From Planctomycetota bacterium (GTDB lineage Bacteria > Planctomycetota > Phycisphaerae > Phycisphaerales > UBA1924): 64,000 nucleotides of DNA. Of this stretch, positions 58,193 to 64,000 are shown piece by piece. The stretch spans positions 1 to 64,000 of the forward strand of contig JAFEBP010000002.1 of assembly GCA_018242605.1 (NCBI GenBank), given 5' to 3'. The notes below the pieces were generated by a model that had not been told where the DNA came from, searched no databases, and was given only the letters and a program-made list of their open reading frames with translations. Made by a program: the position numbers and the translations under genes. Every line of letters starts with the position of its first letter. Position 1 is the first letter of the stretch.

Positions 58193-59217
58193 GCCGGGCA
58201 GCGCGGGTGCCGCGCGTGCCAGAAGCGGGACCAGTTGCCGAAACAGAAGCCCTGCACATCGCCCTGGCTCCAGCCGCGCGCCAGCAGTGCTTCGGCGAGC
58301 AGACGCAGGTCGGCGGGCGTGCTCACGCCCTGCGGCATCGTCGCGGCGGAGAAGCCCCCGTCCATGTCGCTGCCCAGCCCCACATGGGAGCGGTCGCCGA
58401 TGAGATCGCACATGCGCTCGACATGGGCGACCCATTCCGCCACGGTGGCGCGGCGGTCACGTTTGGCGCCCGGGATGATGAACGGGGAGAAGACATTGAG
58501 GCCGATCATGCCGCCCCGGCGGGCGATCTCCTTGATCGCGTCGTCGGTGAGGTGGCGCTGGCGGCGCTCGCCGTCGACATCCACCAGTGCACGGCAGTTG
58601 CTGTGGCTGGCGATCACGGGGCGGTCGGTGGCGCGGAAGAGTTGGTCAAGAGAGACATCGCTCAGGTGAGAGGCGTCGTGGACCAGGCCGAGCCGGTCCA
58701 TCTCCTTCACGAGCGCGAAGCCCAGATCGGTGATCGGTTCGTCGGTGGTGTTGCCTCCGGCGTACCGGGAGGACTTGGCCCACGCCATACCGACGGCAAC
58801 GACTCCCTTCTGCGCCCACCAGCCCAGTTCGGCCGGCTCGGCGATGGGATCGGCACCTTCGATGAGGATGCCGATGCCCAGGGCGTCGGCCGCGGGGCGG
58901 GGTTGCCCGGCCCAACGCCAGACGCGGCCCTGGCTCTCCCACTGCTCGTAGACCTCGAGCTGTTCACGGCCGCGTTTGGCCGCGGCGGGGGCGTTCCCTG
59001 CCGGGTAGCCAACGGCGTCAGCGCCGTCGGCCTCGGTGAAGATCGTGGCTAGGCATGCAACAACGCCTCCCGCCCGCAGCGTCGGCAGGGTGACGGCGGC
59101 GGGCAGATCCGGGCCGCCGCAGCGGGTCAGGTCCGGGCAGGTCATGTCGCGCCCGTTGAGGGCGATACAGGCCAGGTCCAGGTGGGTGTCGAACCATCGA
59201 AAGGGGCCGTGAGACAT
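58189..59217 (-). CDS. Membrane dipeptidase (peptidase M19) family protein
   Basis: 342 residues. The M19 metal set is recognisable: FDTHLDL (His12, Asp14), ILIEGAD (metal-bridging Glu), HDASHLSD, ASHSNCRAL and GSDMDGGF. The family hydrolyses dipeptides, including D-containing ones, and some members act in peptidoglycan recycling. No signal peptide is visible, so the enzyme is probably cytoplasmic. The N-terminus lies 30 bp from the divergent zinc-finger gene, so both probably share one promoter region. Confidence 0.88.
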   Translation of the reverse strand: MSHGPFRWFDTHLDLACIALNGRDMTCPDLTRCGGPDLPAAVTLPTLRAGGVVACLATIFTEADGADAVGYPAGNAPAAAKRGREQLEVYEQWESQGRVWRWAGQPRPAADALGIGILIEGADPIAEPAELGWWAQKGVVAVGMAWAKSSRYAGGNTTDEPITDLGFALVKEMDRLGLVHDASHLSDVSLDQLFRATDRPVIASHSNCRALVDVDGERRQRHLTDDAIKEIARRGGMIGLNVFSPFIIPGAKRDRRATVAEWVAHVERMCDLIGDRSHVGLGSDMDGGFSAATMPQGVSTPADLRLLAEALLARGWSQGDVQGFCFGNWSRFWHARHPRCPA

Positions 59218-59247
59218 GCCCGGATGCTACGCCGCGGACATACGCTC

Positions 59248-59664
59248 ATGCATATGAGCAGCGAGCCCCCCATCGGGTTTGAGTCGGATTTCACGCTGGC
59301 CTGCCCGTACGACGGGCAGCCGATGGAGAAGGTGCAACTGGGCAAGGTCACGATCGACCGGTGCACCAAGTGCAAAGGCGTCTGGCTGGACATGAACGAG
59401 ATCCACCAGATCGTGGCGCAGGGGCTGCCGGCGGACCAGATCGACATGAGCGGCCCGCTGCGGGCGACATGGGTGCCGGGCGACCGCAAGCCCAAGTGCC
59501 CGCGGGATCACTCGCAGATGATCCCGGTGAGCGATCGCAGGCAGGCGCACATCAAGTACGACGCATGCACCGTGTGCGGGGGCATCATGCTGGATGCGGG
59601 CGAGCTCAAGGACATGACCGAGTTCTCGCTGACGGAGCGGGTGAAGGCGTTTTTCAGGATGTAA
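59248..59664 (+). CDS. Double zf-TFIIB-type zinc-finger protein
   Basis: 138 residues (starts at 59248 or two codons later). Two zf-TFIIB-type units: ACPYDGQPM...CTKCKGVWLD (about 18-48) and KCPRDHSQM...CTVCGGIMLDAGEL (about 88-125). The pattern CP.D....(V/I)..C..C.G.(W/M)LD is typical of a widespread small-protein family of unknown role, sometimes linked to membrane or redox proteins. The first unit keeps the WLD form; the second has MLD. It is probably co-transcribed with the PfkB kinase gene 31 bp downstream. Confidence 0.82.
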   Translation: MHMSSEPPIGFESDFTLACPYDGQPMEKVQLGKVTIDRCTKCKGVWLDMNEIHQIVAQGLPADQIDMSGPLRATWVPGDRKPKCPRDHSQMIPVSDRRQAHIKYDACTVCGGIMLDAGELKDMTEFSLTERVKAFFRM

Positions 59665-59695
59665 TCCTCCGGGAGCCCACATACAGTGGCCTCCT

Positions 59696-60646
59696 ATGTC
59701 ACTTGTAGTCACCGGAACCATCGGCATCGATACCGTCGTCACCCCCGGCGGGCACGCTGAGCGCATCCTGGGCGGGAGCGGCACCTACTTCGCCGCGGCG
59801 GCGTCTTTTTACGGGCCTGTGCGGCTAGTCGCGGCGGTGGGCGAGGACTTCCCCGCCGAGCACCGGGCGATGTTCGCGAAGTTCCCGAAGGTTGACGTGG
59901 CCGGATTAGAGACCCGCAAGGGCTCCAAAACATTCGCGTGGGGCGGCAAATACCTGGCGAACATGAACAGCCGCGAGACGCTGTTCACGGAGCTTGGCGT
60001 GCTGGGCGAGGCGCCCCCGCCGGTGCCCGCGGCGTTCCGTGACAGCCGGTTCGTATTCCTGGCGAACACGCACCCGGGCGTGCAGTTGGGATTCCTGGAC
60101 CAGTTCCCCAGCCGCACGCTGACGGTGGCGGACACGATGGATCTGTGGATCAACATCGCCAAGAACGATCTGGTGTCGCTGCTCAAGCGCGTCGACGGGC
60201 TGGTGCTCAACTACGACGAGGCGGAACTGTTCACGGGCAAGGCCAATCCGGTCACCGCCGGCCGTCACCTCCTGGACCTGGGGCCGAGGTTCGTCGTGAT
60301 CAAGAAGGGCGAGCACGGCGCGCTGCTGGTGCACCGCGACGGGCTGGCCGCGCTGCCGGCGTACCCCACTGAGAACGTGGTTGATCCCACCGGCTGCGGC
60401 GACACATTCGCGGGCGGCATGATGGGGTGCCTGGCGGCCCCGGGCGGGTGGCACTCCACCGGCTCGGCGCGGGACGCGAGCCTCGCGGACCCGGGTTCCT
60501 ACGAGTCGATCCGCCGCGCCCTGGGGCACGGCACGATCATCGCGAGCTTTAACATCGAGGCGTTCAGCCTGTCTCGGCTCACGACGCTCACCGCCGAGGA
60601 GCTGCAGACGCGGTTCCAGAAGTACGCGGCGATGACGCGGGTCTGA
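59696..60646 (+). CDS. PfkB-family sugar or nucleoside kinase
   Basis: 316 residues. The N-terminal GTIGIDTV..GG..ERILGGSGTYFAAAAS region is the ribokinase-fold substrate end. The PfkB signature DPTGCGDTFAGG (about 229-240) carries the catalytic Asp and the anion hole. FVVIKKGEHGALL and VDGLVLNYDEAELF are family-typical. It phosphorylates a sugar, nucleoside or related compound in the cytoplasm; the specificity cannot be fixed. The MNSRETLFTELG segment resembles adenosine-kinase-type homologues. The stop codon is 2 bp from that of the convergent SctV-like gene. Confidence 0.88.
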   Translation: MSLVVTGTIGIDTVVTPGGHAERILGGSGTYFAAAASFYGPVRLVAAVGEDFPAEHRAMFAKFPKVDVAGLETRKGSKTFAWGGKYLANMNSRETLFTELGVLGEAPPPVPAAFRDSRFVFLANTHPGVQLGFLDQFPSRTLTVADTMDLWINIAKNDLVSLLKRVDGLVLNYDEAELFTGKANPVTAGRHLLDLGPRFVVIKKGEHGALLVHRDGLAALPAYPTENVVDPTGCGDTFAGGMMGCLAAPGGWHSTGSARDASLADPGSYESIRRALGHGTIIASFNIEAFSLSRLTTLTAEELQTRFQKYAAMTRV

Positions 60647-60648
60647 AT

Positions 60649-62721
60649 TCAGGCGGGCTCAAGCACCACCAGGCCCAATCGTTCGAGTTCCACATCTCGC
60701 GAGAGTTCGTCGTACGACAGCACGGCGACGGTTGGCAAGGAGTCCTCGATAATGGTCCGCAGTGCGCGGCGTGCGAAGCCGCTCACGATCACCACCGGCG
60801 CCTTGCCCTCGTGCCGGCGTGGATCGATCGCGCGGCGGAGTGATTCCACGACGCGGCGCTGGTCGTCGTGCGACAGGGTGACGGCCTGCCCTTCGCTCGT
60901 CTCCTCGGCTCCGCCGGCGACCAGATTCTCCAGGTCCGGGTCGGCGGCGTAAAAGCTGAGCTTGCCGGGTGACGCGGCGAAGCGGGCGCACAGCGCATCG
61001 GCCAGATCCCGGCGCACACGCTCGGCGAGCAGGTGCGGGCTCTTGGTTGTCTGGCCGTGGCGGGCGAGCGACTCGATGATGACCGGCAGCGGTCTGATCG
61101 GCACGCGCTCCTTGAGAAGACGGCGGAGCACATCGGTGATCTGTTGCAGAGAGAGCGGGTTGGGTGTGGCGGCCCGGACTAGTTCGGGGCGCGACGCCCG
61201 CAGAGACTCGATCATTCCAGCGACTTCCTGAATACCCAGGAGGGCCGGGGCCTTGCGACGCACGGCCCAATCCAGGTGCCGGGCGATCGCGTCGGCGGGT
61301 GACATCGTGGCCAGTCCCTGCGACGCCGCGGCGCCGGCCTGGGAGATGGGGATGGTGCAGAGCGGCGAATCGCTCCAAAGGGCGCCGAGCGCCGTCGCGG
61401 CGAAACCGCCGCCCAGAACCTTGGCGGAATCGGCACGCAGAATGGCCTGTCCTTTGGGAACGGAACCGAAGGCGGCGGGGACACCAGCGACGTCGATCGC
61501 GTACGAGGCATCGCTCAACGAATCGTCGGTGGAAATGACCGCGGCGAGCGAGGGCAGGCCGAACTCGGCGCACATCGCTTCACGCCACGTCTGCACGCGA
61601 TCGCTGAGGGATTGGCGTTCGAGTGTGAGGTCGCCCGCGAGCGAAGGGTGGAGTCGCACGCTCACGGTGGGGACTTCTCCGCGGGCGGGGCTGTGTGCTG
61701 CATCCCCGGCAGCGCGGGCGTCGCGGCGTTTGTTCCACGCTGCGCGGGCGGACAATGCGAAGGCGATCGCCGCGAGCGCGATGAACGGCAGCGCGGGCAG
61801 GCCCGAGGGCAGCAGCGCCAGCGCGAGGAGCAAGACGGCGGTCAGTATGAGCGCCCGCGGGTGCGAGAAGATCTGGTCGGCGATGTCGCGTGCGGCGGGC
61901 CGGGGCTGCTCGCCCTCGGCGGCGCCCACCCGCGTCACGATCAGGCCCGCGGCGACGCTGACGAGGATAGACGGGATCTGCGCCGCCAGACCGTTGCCGA
62001 TGGTGAGAAGTCCGAACTTCTCGGCGATGTCCGCGAACGGTGCCGCGGCGGCTCCGCGGCTCTTCCAGTACGTCACGGCGACTCCGCCTGCGAAGTTGAC
62101 GAGGGCGATGAACATGCCGGCGATGGCGTCGCCCTTGACGAACTTCATGGCCCCGTCCATCGCGCCGTACAGGCGGCTCTCTCGCTCCAGCGCGCTGCGG
62201 GCGGCGCGGGCGGCGTCGGGGGTTAACTGGCCGGCCCGCAGATCGGCGTCGATCGACATCTGCTTTCCGGGCATGGCGTCGAGCGAGAAGCGAGCCGCGA
62301 CCTCGGCCACGCGCTCCGAGCCCTTGGCGATGACCACGAACTGCACGAAGACCAGCACAACGAACACGACCGCTCCGACAATGGCGCCGCCGCCTGAGGC
62401 GGCGCTGCCGAGGGCCGAGATGACTTCTCCAGCGCTTCCCTGGCTGAGGATGAGGCGCGTGCTGCCCACGCTCAAGGCCAGGCGGAAGAGTGTGGTGAGC
62501 AGCAGGATGGTGGGGAACGAGGGGAGCTTGGCGGCGTCGGGGATGGAAAGGGCCACGAGAAGAACGAGCACGCCGGCGGCGATGTTGGTGGCCAGGAGCG
62601 CGTCGAGCAGACCGGGGGGCATCTCGACGACCAGCGCCGCAACGATGGCGACGACCGCGAGCGAGAGGGCGATCTCGCCGAACCGACCGAGAAGTGCCTG
62701 CGAGCGATCGGGGTTGGTCAC
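60649..62721 (-). CDS. Type III export gate protein, SctV/FlhA family, closest to the non-flagellar type
   Basis: 690 residues from a GTG at 62721; an upstream GTG at 62781 would start inside the T-run of the porin terminator and is rejected. Seven to eight membrane segments fill the first half, with FPTILLLTTLFRLALSVGSTRLIL and AKGSERVAEVAARFSLDAMPGKQM. The segment LERESRLYGAMDGAMKFVKGDAIAG, with ALERES and MKFVKGD, is closer to SctV (YscV/HrcV-type) than to FlhA, which usually reads QEADFYGAMDGASKF. The cytoplasmic half keeps GKAPVVIVSGFARRALR. It forms the export gate for unfolded substrates. No other type III or flagellar gene is visible in the window, so the rest of the system lies elsewhere or downstream. 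Confidence 0.85.
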   Translation of the reverse strand: MTNPDRSQALLGRFGEIALSLAVVAIVAALVVEMPPGLLDALLATNIAAGVLVLLVALSIPDAAKLPSFPTILLLTTLFRLALSVGSTRLILSQGSAGEVISALGSAASGGGAIVGAVVFVVLVFVQFVVIAKGSERVAEVAARFSLDAMPGKQMSIDADLRAGQLTPDAARAARSALERESRLYGAMDGAMKFVKGDAIAGMFIALVNFAGGVAVTYWKSRGAAAAPFADIAEKFGLLTIGNGLAAQIPSILVSVAAGLIVTRVGAAEGEQPRPAARDIADQIFSHPRALILTAVLLLALALLPSGLPALPFIALAAIAFALSARAAWNKRRDARAAGDAAHSPARGEVPTVSVRLHPSLAGDLTLERQSLSDRVQTWREAMCAEFGLPSLAAVISTDDSLSDASYAIDVAGVPAAFGSVPKGQAILRADSAKVLGGGFAATALGALWSDSPLCTIPISQAGAAASQGLATMSPADAIARHLDWAVRRKAPALLGIQEVAGMIESLRASRPELVRAATPNPLSLQQITDVLRRLLKERVPIRPLPVIIESLARHGQTTKSPHLLAERVRRDLADALCARFAASPGKLSFYAADPDLENLVAGGAEETSEGQAVTLSHDDQRRVVESLRRAIDPRRHEGKAPVVIVSGFARRALRTIIEDSLPTVAVLSYDELSRDVELERLGLVVLEPA

Positions 62722-62769
62722 GCGTGGAGGGTACACCGGCGAGGGGATCGGTGAAGCGCGGCGGCGAAG

Positions 62770-62810
62770 AGGCAAAAACACAACCGGCCGCCCCAGAGGA
62801 GCGGCCGGTT
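62770..62810 (-). terminator. Intrinsic terminator of the porin-like gene
   Basis: On the minus strand, AACCGGCCGC and GCGGCCGGTT form a 10-bp perfect stem with a 9-nt loop, followed by GTGTTTTTGCC. It is 32 bp downstream of the porin stop codon and within 50 bp of the SctV-like start. Confidence 0.9.
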
Positions 62811-62842
62811 GAAGCTATACATTGAAGTCTGCGTTGTCCGGA

Positions 62843-64000
62843 TCAGAAGACGATCTGGAACTGCAGCTGGAAGGCGAACTCGTTGTTGTTGTCGATCTCG
62901 CCCAGGAGGCCGTAGGTGGTCGAGCCGGCGAACGGACCCGGATCGGAGGTGGTGTCATCGCCGTCGATGTCAGGGTTGAAGAGGTACTGGCCGGACTTGT
63001 TGAGGGCCCAGATCACATCGGCGGTGATCTTGGCGGCGTGGCTCTCGGGGGAGAGGTAGTAGTTCACGCCACCGGTGATGAAGTGGTTGTCATCAACAGC
63101 GGAGGAATCGAAGAAGATGGCGTCCCAGCGGGCGAAGATCTCGACCTGATCGGTCAGGAAGACGCCGCCCTGGATGGCCGCGCCGAAGTCGTCGCGGGCG
63201 CTGGAGCCGGGGGAGTTGTCGTCGATGTGCGAGCCGTAGAACGCGCCGAACGCGTTCCAACCCTTGCCCTCGAACTGCACGTCGCCGGTGTACAGGAAGT
63301 TCTGCACGCTAGCGCCGCCGGGGCCGGTGTCGCCGGTGTCCTGCCAGTGGATGGCGGCGCCGACGAGCAGGCCGACGTCCTCAGCGGAGCGCCAGGAGGT
63401 GAAGTCATCGAAGCGCTCCCAGCCGGCGCCCATGATCTTGAACTCAGCGCGGGCGGTGAGGCCGTAGTCGGCTTCGCCGGAGTTGGTGGTGGCGTTGTAG
63501 GCCGAGTTGGAGGGGGTGTTGGCGGAGCGGACGCCGTCATTGAAGCCGGCGAGGAAGCGCCAAGCGTCCTGCGAGTAGATGAAGTTCACGCCCTGGGTGT
63601 AGCCGCCGCCGAAGTAGCCTTCGGTGATGGAGCGGTTGACGGCGAGCTGGTACTCGTTGTCAATCATGCTCTCGCGGAACAGGGGGTGCTTGAACTGACC
63701 GAACTGAACGGCGAAGCCGTTGTCCCAGGTGTACTTACCGAAGGCGGTCTCGAGGCCGAAGGAGCCCTCGCTGCCGAACTCGCCGCGGACCTGGTAGGAC
63801 AGAGCCTTGTCCCACACGGTGCCGTGCACGCCGATGCGGGTGAGGTTGTTCTCGAAGCCGCCGGTGTAGGTCTTGCCGTTGGAAAGGGGATCGCTGTCGT
63901 CACGGAAATCGGCGTTGTAACGGATCTGCGCCGAACCGAAGACGTACAGCGTGTTGTTGCCATCAGCGCTGCCGATCATGAAGCCCTTGGCGTCGTAGCC
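62843..64000 (-). CDS. Porin-like outer-membrane beta-barrel protein, 5' end outside the window
   Basis: At least 385 visible residues; the frame continues past the right edge. The sequence alternates amphipathic strands: YVFGSAQIRYNADFRD, LSYQVRGEFGS, FAVQFGQFKHPLFRESMI, EIFARWDAIFF and NYYLSPES, ending FQLQFQIVF with the terminal Phe used for barrel insertion. The FGQFKHP and LAVNRSITEGYF segments resemble the phosphate-selective porin O/P (OprP-type) family, a reasonable but not certain match. No selectivity can be given. Located in the outer membrane, which shows a diderm envelope. It ends in its own strong terminator. Confidence 0.85.
   Translation of the reverse strand, partial: GYDAKGFMIGSADGNNTLYVFGSAQIRYNADFRDDSDPLSNGKTYTGGFENNLTRIGVHGTVWDKALSYQVRGEFGSEGSFGLETAFGKYTWDNGFAVQFGQFKHPLFRESMIDNEYQLAVNRSITEGYFGGGYTQGVNFIYSQDAWRFLAGFNDGVRSANTPSNSAYNATTNSGEADYGLTARAEFKIMGAGWERFDDFTSWRSAEDVGLLVGAAIHWQDTGDTGPGGASVQNFLYTGDVQFEGKGWNAFGAFYGSHIDDNSPGSSARDDFGAAIQGGVFLTDQVEIFARWDAIFFDSSAVDDNHFITGGVNYYLSPESHAAKITADVIWALNKSGQYLFNPDIDGDDTTSDPGPFAGSTTYGLLGEIDNNNEFAFQLQFQIVF

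Noticed and set aside
60649..62721. Naming this gene flhA
   Set aside because: Signature segments fit SctV better and there is no flagellar gene nearby, so no symbol was given.
62722..62781. N-terminal extension of the SctV-like frame
   Set aside because: The GTG at 62781 falls in the T-run of the porin terminator; the GTG at 62721 leaves a complete first membrane domain.

Overview
The window is a high-GC chromosomal segment that most likely comes from a member of the Planctomycetota, class Phycisphaerae. The main evidence is six secreted proteins that end in a double dockerin-like Ca-binding tail closing with Gly/Ser-Cys (the GC-type dockerin tail of that group). Four small membrane proteins carry a CPxCGY-type zinc ribbon, SecA is oversized with lineage-type insertions, and secreted repeat proteins with thin Shine-Dalgarno signals are common. 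No tRNA, rRNA, CRISPR array, insertion sequence or phage module was found. 44 coding regions are annotated; the first and last run off the window.

Layout. 1-7.1 kb is a surface-protein island: two collagen-like genes alternate with two dockerin genes, and the 3' ends of the dockerin genes are near-identical direct repeats. 7.1-15.2 kb, mostly minus strand, holds zinc-ribbon membrane proteins, a radical SAM protein of the MJ0619/Tes-like type coupled to an Lgt-like membrane protein, a TlpA-like lipoprotein, and a MuiA-like (DUF4139) protein. 15.5-27.4 kb holds a beta-propeller-like dockerin protein, a conserved membrane protein, an exported beta-carbonic anhydrase divergent from an MgtC/SapB-like protein, a Ser/Thr kinase with a CHASE2 sensor overlapping a lipoprotein, DsbD, a GH5 glycosidase and two small proteins. 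27.6-31.6 kb is secA. 32.4-37.6 kb is a tetR-MFP-RND efflux operon with a palindromic operator.

38-47.1 kb holds two large secreted repeat proteins flanking acs (acetyl-CoA synthetase); the second consists of five glycine-rich units with an exact 729-bp period. 47.3-52.3 kb holds YraN, a SurA-like lipoprotein, another dockerin protein and a serine hydrolase. 52.3-52.86 kb has no gene but contains a -10-like box, several stable hairpins and a strong plus-strand terminator: a candidate structured RNA. 52.9-64 kb holds a Tat-exported hydroxypyruvate-isomerase-like protein, an alpha/beta hydrolase, a laminin-B-type protein, a dihydrouridine synthase, an M19 dipeptidase, a zinc-finger protein, a PfkB kinase, an orphan SctV/FlhA-type export gate protein closest to the non-flagellar type, and a partial porin.

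How the genes fit together: much of the window serves the cell envelope (export by SecA, disulfide handling by DsbD and thioredoxin-like lipoproteins, folding by a SurA-like protein, efflux, surface display through dockerin-like tails). All functional calls rest on motif recognition by eye, with no database search.
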